Positions 1-8,938 of a stretch of DNA of 64,000 nucleotides are shown piece by piece. Numbering within the stretch: position 1 is the first letter of the stretch; each line of letters opens with the position of its first letter. The stretch is from Qipengyuania algicida. GTDB taxonomy: Bacteria; Pseudomonadota; Alphaproteobacteria; Sphingomonadales; Sphingomonadaceae. Made by a program: the position numbers and the translations under genes. Where the stretch lies: the NCBI RefSeq assembly GCF_009828025.1, contig NZ_WTYA01000009.1, positions 98,330 to 162,329 of the forward strand, written 5' to 3'. A model generated the notes under the pieces. It did no database searches. It was not told the DNA's origin and worked only from the letters and a program-made list of their open reading frames with translations.

Positions 1-1843
1 CGACCAATATGTCGATGACGGAACCTTCAGCAACGTCCAGAGCCAAACTATCGGCGGGACGGACTTTGGTGTCTCGGGTCATTTTGACAACGCCGTCCCG
101 ATCATTCGCAATGACAACAACCGCCGCGATGACGAGCTATTTGCGATCGGCTGGAACGGCGAATTCAAAATGGACGATCGCACGACGTTCGTCGCCGATC
201 TGAGCTATTCGTCTAACAAGCGCGACGAGACCTATCTCGAAACCTACCAGGGTTACGGCGCCGGACCGTATCAGACGCGCACTACCGACGGGTATGATTT
301 CTCGATCCCACAGAATGGCTTTCCTCAGTTCACCGGCTTCGGGCTCGATTATGCTGACGCCAGCCAGGTGACGCTGGGCGATCGTGCGCCTTGGGGCGGG
401 TGGGGCCATGACGGATTGCTCAAATCGCCGCATGTCAAGGAATCGGTCGGCGCGATCGATCTGGGGCTGAAGCGCGAATTCGGCGGCGTCATCAGCGATA
501 TCGATATTGGTATCAATTACACCCATCGCCGTAAGACCAAGACTGTGACGGAACTCGACCTGTTCCTGAAGAACGACCGCGAGCAAGTTCCCATCGATCC
601 GCAATACCTTGTGTCGCCGACATCACTTGACTTCGCTGGTATGGGCAGTGTTCTGGCTTTCAACCTGCCGGCGGCGTTCAGCAACTATTACGACGAAGTC
701 CAACTCCAGGACATCAATCATTTCGACAAGGCCTGGGGCATTACGGAGGATCTCGTCACGCTCAGGGCCAAGGCCAATATCAGAGCGGGCAAACTGCATG
801 GGAACGTCGGGGTGCAGGCGGTGATCGAAAATCAGTCGTCTGACGGCTTGCGAATTTTCGATACGACGTCGCCACCAACAATCTCGCCAGTTCAAATCAG
901 CGATCGTTACACCGATGTCTTACCCAGCCTGAACCTGATCTACGACCTCAACAGCGCGATGCGTCTGCGCTTTGCCGCTGCCAAGGTCATGGCTCGCCCC
1001 AATATGGACGACATGCGAGCCAATCTGCTACCCAGCTTCAACAGTTCGGTCTGTGCAGGCTCTCCTGGTTGTACGCCAGGCCAGGAGGTTCATCCCTGGT
1101 CAGCGAGTGGCGGCAATCCCTACCTCCAACCTTGGCGGGCGAAGGAAATTAACCTCGCACTCGATTGGTATGGCGGCAAGGCGACCTATATTAGCGTCAC
1201 GAGCTTCTATGTCTGGCTCGACAACTACATCTATACGCAGGCGCTGCCCTACGACTTTACCGGTCTTCCTGAACCCGCAACTGCATCATCTATCCCGTCC
1301 AACGTAATCGTTAGCCCGGAAGGTACACTGACCGCGCCTGCAAATGGACAGGGTGGTTATGCCAGAGGAATCGAAATGTCGGCCTCGTTGGAGTTCGGCA
1401 AGCTAACCCGACTGCTTGATGGGTTTGGCTTCACTGGTAGTGTAGCCTATACTGATGCGTCGCTCGATAAGGCTGCTGCATCGCAGGTCGGCAACCTGCC
1501 AGGCCTTTCTGACTGGGTCTATAACCTGACCGGCTATTACGAAAAGAACGGTTTTCAGGCGCGGGCTAGTTATCGTTATCGCTCTGGGTTCAAGGGAGAA
1601 GTTGTCTCCTTGTTCACAAATCTGGGTTATCCTTATATCCTCGCCGACAAGCAGCTTGATGCTCAAATCGGATACACGTTCCCGGACAATTCAAATCTGG
1701 CAGGCCTTGGCGTCCAGCTTCAAGTGAGCAATGTGCTCAATTCACCTTATCGCACCAGCTATACAGTAAATGGCACACAGATGCTGGAAACCTATGAAGA
1801 GTATGGACGGGAATGGCTGCTCGGACTGAGCTACAAATTCTGA
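1..1843 (+). CDS. TonB-dependent outer-membrane receptor, C-terminal part (5' end outside window)
   Basis: The reading frame is already open at base 2 and runs to a TGA at 1841-1843, so about 613 residues of the beta-barrel are seen and the plug domain lies outside the window. The barrel shows alternating aromatic and glycine-rich strands, loops rich in Asn/Asp/Tyr, and ends in LLGLSYKF, with the terminal aromatic residue needed for outer-membrane insertion. Such receptors take up bulky ligands with TonB energy. The following genes are GH3, a halogenase-like protein, GH30 and a sugar permease on the same strand, which suggests an oligosaccharide ligand. A first ATG at 170 is internal and is not the start. 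Confidence 0.9.
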   Translation, partial: DQYVDDGTFSNVQSQTIGGTDFGVSGHFDNAVPIIRNDNNRRDDELFAIGWNGEFKMDDRTTFVADLSYSSNKRDETYLETYQGYGAGPYQTRTTDGYDFSIPQNGFPQFTGFGLDYADASQVTLGDRAPWGGWGHDGLLKSPHVKESVGAIDLGLKREFGGVISDIDIGINYTHRRKTKTVTELDLFLKNDREQVPIDPQYLVSPTSLDFAGMGSVLAFNLPAAFSNYYDEVQLQDINHFDKAWGITEDLVTLRAKANIRAGKLHGNVGVQAVIENQSSDGLRIFDTTSPPTISPVQISDRYTDVLPSLNLIYDLNSAMRLRFAAAKVMARPNMDDMRANLLPSFNSSVCAGSPGCTPGQEVHPWSASGGNPYLQPWRAKEINLALDWYGGKATYISVTSFYVWLDNYIYTQALPYDFTGLPEPATASSIPSNVIVSPEGTLTAPANGQGGYARGIEMSASLEFGKLTRLLDGFGFTGSVAYTDASLDKAAASQVGNLPGLSDWVYNLTGYYEKNGFQARASYRYRSGFKGEVVSLFTNLGYPYILADKQLDAQIGYTFPDNSNLAGLGVQLQVSNVLNSPYRTSYTVNGTQMLETYEEYGREWLLGLSYKF

Positions 1844-1855
1844 TCTCTTCTTAAA

Positions 1856-1898
1856 GGGACCCGATCCGTTGCTTATCGGGCGGTTCAAATCGGGTCCC
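1856..1898 (+). promoter_or_regulatory. Intercistronic hairpin between TonB receptor and GH3 gene
   Basis: GGGACCCGAT at 1856-1865 is perfectly repeated in inverted form (ATCGGGTCCC) at 1889-1898 with a 23-base loop. It starts 13 bases after the receptor stop. No T-tract follows, so it is more likely an mRNA-stabilising or attenuating stem that lets the receptor be expressed above the downstream enzymes than a full terminator. It also covers the TTG at 1869, which argues against translation starting there. Confidence 0.65.
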
Positions 1899-1943
1899 AA
1901 AATTGTCTTAGATATTGCCCGCAATCCAGCGAAAGGTCTGAAC

Positions 1944-3953
1944 TTGCCCGTCGTGCGAAACTCAAGGCTGCGTGTTTCCCTTCTTCCACTCGCGCTGCTG
2001 GTATTGGGCTCTACACCTGCCAGTCTGGCTTCGGTTCCTGAGTGGACCGCAGCGCAACGATCCGTGATAGCGGCATGGCCTCCGCGCTCTACCACTACGA
2101 CTAAAAGTCGGTTGAGTACTGCCGACGAGGAGCGGATCGCCAAGATTGTTGCCGGGATGACCCTCGAACAGAAGATTGGGCAGATGACCCAACCCGAAAT
2201 TCGCTGGATTACACCGGATCAGGTGCGCCAATATTATATCGGCTCAGTGCTTAATGGTGGTGGGTCTTGGCCTGAAATGAATAAGCATGCGTCGCTCTCC
2301 GACTGGACCAGACTGACAAAATCGTATGCTACCGCGGCGATGGAAACCGATATGCCCACGCATATACCGCTACTTTGGGGAATCGATGCGGTACACGGCA
2401 ACAACAATGTGATGGGTTCGACGCTTTATCCCCACAATATCGGGTTGGGAGCAGCGCATGATCCTGAACTCCTGTTCCGCATTGGTCGGGCGACAGCGCG
2501 GGCGGTTCGTGCAATCGGTGCAAGCTGGGCGTTCGCCCCTACCGTCGCCGTCTCGCGTGATGCACGGTGGGGACGGGCTTACGAAAGTTTTTCAAGCGAT
2601 CCCGTTGAGGTTGCAAAAGACGGTGCGGCTGTCGTCCGCGGACTGCAGGGATCGATTTCCGGACCTGACGACGTACTGGCAACGGCCAAGCATTTTGTCG
2701 GCGATGGCGGCACGGCTCGAGGTCAGGACCAAGGGGACAACCTGGCCACTGCGAATGCACTCGCCCGTGTCGATGGGGCAGGATATTATGCCGCGCTCGA
2801 CGCGGGCGTCCAGACCGTCATGGTGTCCTATTCGAGTTGGACCGATGGTGGCAAAATTCCGTTTGGCAAAATGCACGGTGACAGAACGCTGGTCACCGGG
2901 GTGCTGAAGGACAGGCTTCATTTTGACGGGTTAGTCGTGTCCGACTGGAATGCGATCGAGCAGGTCCCAGGCTGTACGGTGGATCATTGCCCGCAAGCCG
3001 TGAATGCGGGAATCGACGTATTCATGGTGTCCGAGAAATGGAAGGAATTCATCGCCAACACCGTAGCGGATGTGCGCGCGGGAAGAATTCCCATGAGCCG
3101 AATAAATAATGCCGTGACCCGCATCCTGAGGGTCAAAATGCGTGCTGGCCTCTTCGATCACCCGGTTGCATCCAGCCCGCTCACTGGCGATCAAGCCGCC
3201 CTGACTGATCGCCCCTTGGCCCGCGAAGCAGCGCGTAAATCCGTGGTTCTGCTGAAGAACAATTCGTTCAAGACCAGCGCATCGCCGATCTTGCCTCTGC
3301 GCGTTGGCAAGCGCATTCTGGTCGTAGGCGGCGGAGCTGACAGCTTTGCCGAACAGACCGGGGGCTGGTCGCTTACCTGGCAAGGTGACGATAACGTCAA
3401 TGCCGATTTCACCACTGGTGAAACGTTGCTGGCAGGGCTGAGGCGGGTCTATGGCGCTGCCAACGTTACCTATTCACCCGATGGCACGGCTCTCGCAAAG
3501 GCGCAGTACGATGCCGTGATCGCAGTAATTGGCGAAACACCCCATGCTGAATACAAGGGTGACGTGCGATGGCCTGCTCCGCTTGCCGAATCCGCAAGCT
3601 ATCCTGAACAGCTCAAGCTGCTGAAGCGAGTATCAGGCAAGGGAGTTCCGGTGGTGACTGTGCTCTATTCGGGGCGCCCGACATACACTAGCGATATAAT
3701 CAATCGCTCTACAGCCTTTGTCGCCGGGTTCCTTCCCGGCAGTGAAGCCGGAGCGCTTGCTGACCTTCTCGCCGGAAGAAAAGGTCTGGACTTCAGCGGT
3801 CGACTCTCATTTGCATGGCCTAATACTGCCTGTCCCACAGGTGGTGAACTTGCCAGCGAAACACTGTTCAAACGCGACTACGGCCTGAGCTATCACCATG
3901 GCGGCACTGTCCATCATCTGGCAGAATTGTCAGTACCTCGATCTTGCCCCTAA
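1944..3953 (+). CDS. Glycoside hydrolase family 3 beta-glucosidase, exported
   Basis: About 669 residues. A signal peptide follows the start (basic VVRNSRLR, then a Leu-rich core and an A-S-L-A cleavage region), so the enzyme is probably periplasmic. The N-terminal GH3 barrel carries the KHFVGDGGT segment and the nucleophile motif VVSDW, with Asp at about residue 334. The C-terminal alpha/beta sandwich begins near LPLRVGKRILVVG. I chose TTG at 1944, which has AAAGG seven bases upstream. A start at 1869 would put over 40 residues before the signal core and falls in a hairpin. The likely role is to trim beta-glucan oligosaccharides to glucose for the permease at 6969. Exact linkage cannot be read from sequence. 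Confidence 0.9.
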   Translation: MPVVRNSRLRVSLLPLALLVLGSTPASLASVPEWTAAQRSVIAAWPPRSTTTTKSRLSTADEERIAKIVAGMTLEQKIGQMTQPEIRWITPDQVRQYYIGSVLNGGGSWPEMNKHASLSDWTRLTKSYATAAMETDMPTHIPLLWGIDAVHGNNNVMGSTLYPHNIGLGAAHDPELLFRIGRATARAVRAIGASWAFAPTVAVSRDARWGRAYESFSSDPVEVAKDGAAVVRGLQGSISGPDDVLATAKHFVGDGGTARGQDQGDNLATANALARVDGAGYYAALDAGVQTVMVSYSSWTDGGKIPFGKMHGDRTLVTGVLKDRLHFDGLVVSDWNAIEQVPGCTVDHCPQAVNAGIDVFMVSEKWKEFIANTVADVRAGRIPMSRINNAVTRILRVKMRAGLFDHPVASSPLTGDQAALTDRPLAREAARKSVVLLKNNSFKTSASPILPLRVGKRILVVGGGADSFAEQTGGWSLTWQGDDNVNADFTTGETLLAGLRRVYGAANVTYSPDGTALAKAQYDAVIAVIGETPHAEYKGDVRWPAPLAESASYPEQLKLLKRVSGKGVPVVTVLYSGRPTYTSDIINRSTAFVAGFLPGSEAGALADLLAGRKGLDFSGRLSFAWPNTACPTGGELASETLFKRDYGLSYHHGGTVHHLAELSVPRSCP

Positions 3954-3997
3954 ACCGGTAGAGATTGTCGCAACGCCCGGAACGAGCAATAGGCAGT

Positions 3998-5500
3998 ATG
4001 GTCCCAATTAAACGCATTCTGATTGCCGGAGGAGGGTCGTCGGGATGGATGACGGCCGCATTGCTGTCCAAGCTGTTTCAGGGCCTCTACGAGATCGTGC
4101 TAGTTGAATCCGACGCGATTGGTACGATCGGGGTAGGCGAAGCCACTATCCCCGCGATCAAGAAGTACAACGAGTTGCTGGGCCTCGATGAAAACGCGTT
4201 CATGGCCTCCACCCAAGCCTCGTTCAAGATGGGTATCCAGTTCGTCGATTGGTGGCGCAAAGGCGAAAGCTATATTCATGGGTTCGGTGTCATTGGCCAA
4301 AATCTGGAATGGCTTGGATGCCATCAATATTGGTTGAAGGCGCGTGCCACAGGTCATGTGCGCTATTTCGCCGATTATTCGATCAACACTGCGGCGGCGC
4401 TCCAGAACAAATTCCTTCGCGCCCAAACGCAAATGGGTGAAAGCCCACTCAGCCACATCGTCCACGCATTCCATTTCGATGCATCGCTATTTGCGCGTTT
4501 CCTCTCAAATTTTGCTCAACAGCGCGGTGTGCATCGCCGTGAAGGTCGCATCGTCGATGTGAATTTGCGCAGCGACGGATACATCGAGTCTGTCACGCTG
4601 GAGGACGGAGAAACCGTCGCTGCTGACCTGTTTATCGATTGCTCTGGCTTTCGCTCGCTGCTTCTCGGACAGGCCCTGAGTGTACCATTCGATGATTGGT
4701 CGCACTGGCTACCATGCGATCGGGCCATCGCCGTACCAAGCGACAGGGCGGTAAACTTCACACCTTATACGCGTGCGACAGCGCATGGCGCTGGTTGGCA
4801 ATGGCGTATCCCATTGCAGCACCGCACTGGCAATGGCCTCGTCTATTCCAGTCGGCATATAGCAGACGAAGACGCTGAAAACCTTTTGCTATCCAACCTC
4901 GATAGCGCACCGCGGACCGACCCGCGTAGAATTGCGTTCAAAGCTGGAAAGCGGAAAGAGCTGTGGCGAAAGAATTGCATTGCTATCGGACTGGCCGGGG
5001 GCTTTCTTGAGCCGCTTGAATCGACCAGCCTGCACTTGGTCCAGTCGGCGATCATCCGACTGGTCAAACTGCTCCCGGACCGCAATTTCGATCCCGCAAC
5101 CATAGCCGAATTCAATCGTCAGAGCGATTTCGAATATGAACGTATCCGCGACTTCATCGTCCTTCACTATGCCGCAACGCAGCGTAACGATACCGAGTTC
5201 TGGAATTACTGCCGAACCATGGATCTGCCAGATACGCTGCAACGAAAGATAGATCTCTGGATGGGCAATGGGCGCATCTTCCGGGAGGATGACGAGCTGT
5301 TTGCGGAGGAAAGCTGGATCCAGGTCTTCATTGGCCAGGGACTGATCCCGCGCGGCTATGACCCAATGGTCGATATGAAGAAGGACGACGATGTGACGCG
5401 ATACCTCGACGATATAGCCATGGTGATTGGTAAATGCGTGAATGTGATGCCAACGCATGAAGACTACGTCGCGAAAACATGTCCGGCTCCTGCACCATGA
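3998..5500 (+). CDS. Flavin-dependent tryptophan halogenase family protein
   Basis: About 500 residues. The N-terminal FAD-binding motif is GGGSSGW, followed by GVGEATIP. The halogenase hallmarks are present: the SFKMGI lysine (about K77, matching the catalytic K79 of PrnA), the WQWRIP form of WxWxIP, and Glu about 341 in PLESTS (matching E346). ATG at 3998 is preferred over TTG at 3965 because the Rossmann strand starts right behind it. The gene sits between GH3 and GH30 and overlaps GH30 by an ATGA. Family members in TonB/glycan loci of sphingomonads and Caulobacter are common, but their substrate is unknown. The amino acid tryptophan is not a safe guess here. Confidence 0.88.
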   Translation: MVPIKRILIAGGGSSGWMTAALLSKLFQGLYEIVLVESDAIGTIGVGEATIPAIKKYNELLGLDENAFMASTQASFKMGIQFVDWWRKGESYIHGFGVIGQNLEWLGCHQYWLKARATGHVRYFADYSINTAAALQNKFLRAQTQMGESPLSHIVHAFHFDASLFARFLSNFAQQRGVHRREGRIVDVNLRSDGYIESVTLEDGETVAADLFIDCSGFRSLLLGQALSVPFDDWSHWLPCDRAIAVPSDRAVNFTPYTRATAHGAGWQWRIPLQHRTGNGLVYSSRHIADEDAENLLLSNLDSAPRTDPRRIAFKAGKRKELWRKNCIAIGLAGGFLEPLESTSLHLVQSAIIRLVKLLPDRNFDPATIAEFNRQSDFEYERIRDFIVLHYAATQRNDTEFWNYCRTMDLPDTLQRKIDLWMGNGRIFREDDELFAEESWIQVFIGQGLIPRGYDPMVDMKKDDDVTRYLDDIAMVIGKCVNVMPTHEDYVAKTCPAPAP

Positions 5501-6960
5501 TCGTCGCACGCCAACTTTGCAAAGTGATCGCCGGATGTTGTTCGATGCTGGTTGCGGCCTGCGCCGCCACCAGCATTCAACCAAACTCATCCGGTGTATG
5601 GTCCCATAAGGTCGCCATGTGGAGCACCAGCGCTGATGGGGCTCGTCGCCTCGCCAGGGGTGCCGATAGCACACTCGAACGCTCGGGTGCTTCGGCTGAA
5701 CCGGCACAAACTCTACTGGTCGTAGATCCCAGTAAGAGCTTCCAGAGCATGGTCGGCTTCGGAGCGGCAATGACCGATGCGTCGGCCATCCTCTTCGAAC
5801 AGACATTGTCGAGGCCTGCACGGGACCAATTGTTCAGCGAACTTTTCGGTCGCAAGGACGGAGGGATCGGGTTGTCGTTCCTGCGCGTGCCGATCGGTGC
5901 TTCCGATTTCTCGACCAGTCATTACAGCCTGGATGATGTGCCTACCGGTGAACGTGACCCCGCTCTGACACATTTTTCCATGGCTATCCCGGATCAAGCG
6001 CAGGTCCCTGCCCTACGTGCGGTACGACGAATAAATCCCGAAGTTACTTTGGTCGCCAGCCCTTGGTCGGCTCCGGCCTGGATGAAGACGAGCGACAGCC
6101 TCGTCACCGGTCACCTGCGCCCAGATGCATATGGGCCCTATGCTCACTATCTTTCGAACTATCTTGACGCGATGGCCGAACGCGGCGTGCCGATTGCCTA
6201 TCTCACTATTCAGAATGAGCCGCATTTCGAGCCCAAGGATTATCCGGGCATGTGGATGAACGCAAAGGATCGCGCAGCTTTCGACGGCAAATTTCTCGGG
6301 CCCCTGCTGGCCAAGCGCGGACAATCGACGCGCTTGCTCGACTGGGACCACAACTGGGACCATCCCGAAGAACCTCTTGCGGTGCTCGCCGACGCTTCTG
6401 CTCGCAAATATGTCAGCGGTATTGCCTGGCATTGCTACGCGGGCAATGTTTCTGCCATGGAGCCGGTCAAGCGCGCCTATCCCAAAAAGGATGCGTTCAT
6501 TACCGAGTGTTCTGGCGGGACCTGGGCACCGGATTGGGCCTCCACCCTGGGGTGGATGACCGACAAGCTGATCATTGCCGCGACACGCTATGGTTCAAGG
6601 GGAACCATTTTGTGGAATCTCGCGCTCGACGAGAACAATGGACCACATGACGGAGGTTGCGGGACCTGCCGTGGAGTGGTGACGATTAACCGCAAATCCG
6701 GCGCCATTACCCGCAACCTGGAATATTACGTTCTCGGGCAGGCAAGTCGCTTTGTCGACGTGGGGGCAAAGCGGATCGAAAGCACTGAAGCCAAAGACCT
6801 TGTTGATGTCGCTTTCCGCAATCGTGATGGCTCCATAGTTTTGATAGTGCACAATCAGGCGAAGAAGCCTCAGTCTTTCACCGTCAGTATCGGGCCGCGC
6901 TACTTCAGCACTAAACTGCCAGCAGGTGAGATCGCGACTTATGTCTGGGGAGGGCGTTAG
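5497..6960 (+). CDS. Glycoside hydrolase family 30 glucanase/glucosylceramidase-like lipoprotein
   Basis: About 487 residues. ATG at 5497 overlaps the halogenase stop as ATGA, which implies translational coupling; an ATG at 5479 would put six extra residues before the signal. The N-terminus is a lipoprotein signal ending in LVAAC. The GH30 TIM barrel shows GFGAAMTDASA, the acid/base Glu in TIQNEP (about E241) and the nucleophile Glu in ITECSG (about E337), then a C-terminal beta domain ending in ATYVWGGR. Family activities include beta-1,6-glucanase and glucosylceramidase. With GH3 and a sugar permease beside it, attack on a beta-glucan side chain is likely, as an inference. Confidence 0.88.
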   Translation: MIVARQLCKVIAGCCSMLVAACAATSIQPNSSGVWSHKVAMWSTSADGARRLARGADSTLERSGASAEPAQTLLVVDPSKSFQSMVGFGAAMTDASAILFEQTLSRPARDQLFSELFGRKDGGIGLSFLRVPIGASDFSTSHYSLDDVPTGERDPALTHFSMAIPDQAQVPALRAVRRINPEVTLVASPWSAPAWMKTSDSLVTGHLRPDAYGPYAHYLSNYLDAMAERGVPIAYLTIQNEPHFEPKDYPGMWMNAKDRAAFDGKFLGPLLAKRGQSTRLLDWDHNWDHPEEPLAVLADASARKYVSGIAWHCYAGNVSAMEPVKRAYPKKDAFITECSGGTWAPDWASTLGWMTDKLIIAATRYGSRGTILWNLALDENNGPHDGGCGTCRGVVTINRKSGAITRNLEYYVLGQASRFVDVGAKRIESTEAKDLVDVAFRNRDGSIVLIVHNQAKKPQSFTVSIGPRYFSTKLPAGEIATYVWGGR

Positions 6961-6968
6961 GTCGGTAC

Positions 6969-8228
6969 ATGATTAGCCGAGTGCGCGAGTTGGGGATTTC
7001 CGGCGCATTTGTCTCGGTGACAGTGCTGTTTTTTGCTTGGGGTTTTATCTCATCAAACAACGATCCACTGATCGTCGCTCTTCGAGCGATATTCGGTTTG
7101 AACTATACTGAAGCGTTGAGCACCCAGCTTGTTTTCTTCTTGGCGAGCGGCCTAATTTCCCTGCCAGCGGCATCGCTGGGCAACAGGTTTGGGCAGGTCC
7201 CATCGATCATTGTATCCTTGGCCGGGATTGCAATCGGTTGTCTCCTGGTTCGCATGGCGGCAAGCCTTGCAAGCTATGAACTGATCCTCTGCGCTTTGTT
7301 CGTCATGGCTGCTGGAATCACTTCGCTTCAGGTAGCCGCTAATCCGCTCGCAGCCGCAATGGGGCCAAATGAAAGCAGTCATTTTCGTCTCAACTTCGCG
7401 CAGTCTTTCAACTCGTTAGGGGTGGTCATCGGCGTTCATTTCGGCACTATGGCTATGCTGGGGGGACAAATATATTTGGTGAACCGCGGTCGGCTGGACA
7501 ATTTGGTAGAGCGCCGCATTGCTCTTGCATCAATAGAGACTGCATATGGTGTGATGGCCTTGGCGATCGCTGCTCTGGCTCTCTTCATATGGCTACAGCG
7601 CAAGCGAATTAGCCAGATTGCTGTCGCCGCACGACCTGAGCCGAAGGCATCGGTGCTCGATGCACTCAAATCGAAATGGGCATTGTTTGGAGCACTTGCG
7701 ATAGGACTCTACGTCGGCGCAGAAGTTGCGATTGGCAGCATAATGATTGTCTTCCTGCATCGCTCAGACACTCTCGGGATGACATTTGAAGATGGTGGCC
7801 GCTATTTGGCCAATATCTACTGGGGCGGCGCCCTGGTGGGACGGTTGATCGGCACCATCCTGCTGACGAAGATACCTGCCACTCGGCTACTGGGGCTTTG
7901 TGCGGCGATTTCAGCTGCTCTTTGTGCAATTGTATGCCTGCTTACAGGTCCGATGACTGGCTATGCCGCTCTCGCAATCGGTCTGTTTAATTCGATCATG
8001 TTCCCGACCATCTTCTCGCTAACACTTGAGCGTTCCGGCGCGTCGAATTCTTCAACGTCAGGACTGTTGTGCCTTGCGATTATAGGAGGTGCCGTCGTTC
8101 CGCTTGTCGTGGGTTTGATCGCAGATTCTACCAGCCTTTCCAGCGCATTCATCGTGCCTGCAGGTGCATATTTGGCAGTTGGCCTATTCGCATGGAGGGC
8201 GGCGCATATAAAGATTCAAGAAAGTTAA
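6969..8228 (+). CDS. FucP-type MFS sugar transporter
   Basis: 419 residues with about twelve hydrophobic segments. The N-terminal FFAWGFISSNNDPLI and the QLVFFLASGLISLPA segment are typical of the FucP/GluP branch of the major facilitator superfamily, which imports glucose, galactose or fucose with protons. It starts 9 bases after the GH30 stop and ends the operon, so it most likely carries the monosaccharide made by GH3 and GH30 into the cytoplasm. Confidence 0.85.
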   Translation: MISRVRELGISGAFVSVTVLFFAWGFISSNNDPLIVALRAIFGLNYTEALSTQLVFFLASGLISLPAASLGNRFGQVPSIIVSLAGIAIGCLLVRMAASLASYELILCALFVMAAGITSLQVAANPLAAAMGPNESSHFRLNFAQSFNSLGVVIGVHFGTMAMLGGQIYLVNRGRLDNLVERRIALASIETAYGVMALAIAALALFIWLQRKRISQIAVAARPEPKASVLDALKSKWALFGALAIGLYVGAEVAIGSIMIVFLHRSDTLGMTFEDGGRYLANIYWGGALVGRLIGTILLTKIPATRLLGLCAAISAALCAIVCLLTGPMTGYAALAIGLFNSIMFPTIFSLTLERSGASNSSTSGLLCLAIIGGAVVPLVVGLIADSTSLSSAFIVPAGAYLAVGLFAWRAAHIKIQES

Positions 8229-8938
8229 ACATATCGACTAATCTTGGGCCGTCTCATGCTTATCCGTTTTCATCATCCAATGTGGGATAAGCGATCATTC
8301 CTGCGATCCAGATTGAATTTCAGCAGACGCTGAATTAGATGACGTTCACGACGCCTCGCCACAGCGCTGAAACCGGACACTTATTCACATGGCGAATTGC
8401 GGCAGATCCTGGGTCGTATTCTGACAGGCAGGAATTAGGGTGAAATAGCGCCATAGCTGCCCTCCAAAAGCATTAAGGTTCACAACGGTCTCGAATGTCC
8501 GCTTCGGAAGTTTTCCAAACCCAAAGCAGAATTTCCGGAAACGACCCAATTCCAGACATTGAGCAAGAATCAGTCCGAATTCCGCTTTGCGCCCCAATGT
8601 CGGTAGTTGGAGACAGGATACCGTTCTCCCAAAAGCAGACATACGCTCAACGCCAGATCGACGACTGAGTTTGGGACAAAGCGGTCGCTCCCGAATGAAA
8701 CGAGAAACGTCAGCTTGTGCCAAAACCCGACCTCTTTAAGATGCAACGCTGCCGAGAACTACGCAATCGGGCAAAACTCACTCAAGTGCTGTTCAAGCCG
8801 GACGCTTTGACAGCTCCCCGCGAGATCATATTGTCGAGCCTACCGTGCGCGAAGTACAAACGCGCGAGCGGGGTGCAGAAGACGAGACGTGGCCGGATCG
8901 CTACCGAACCAAGTCGCGTGATCGGGAGCGATAGAGAT
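8229..8938. other. 710-base stretch with no supported gene
   Basis: It separates the glycan operon from the accessory cassette. A short inverted repeat (TTCAGC-AGAC-GCTGAA) lies about 90 bases into it but has no T-run. The frame of the downstream gene is open back to 8717, but the residues before 8939 look non-coding, and GGGAG at 8924-8928 points to the ATG at 8939. An antisense frame at 8385-8723 resembles no family and has no clear ribosome-binding site. Confidence 0.6.

Noticed and set aside
1869..1943. TTG start for the GH3 gene at 1869
   Set aside because: It lies in the loop of a perfect hairpin and would put over 40 residues before the signal peptide core; TTG 1944 has AAAGG at the right distance.
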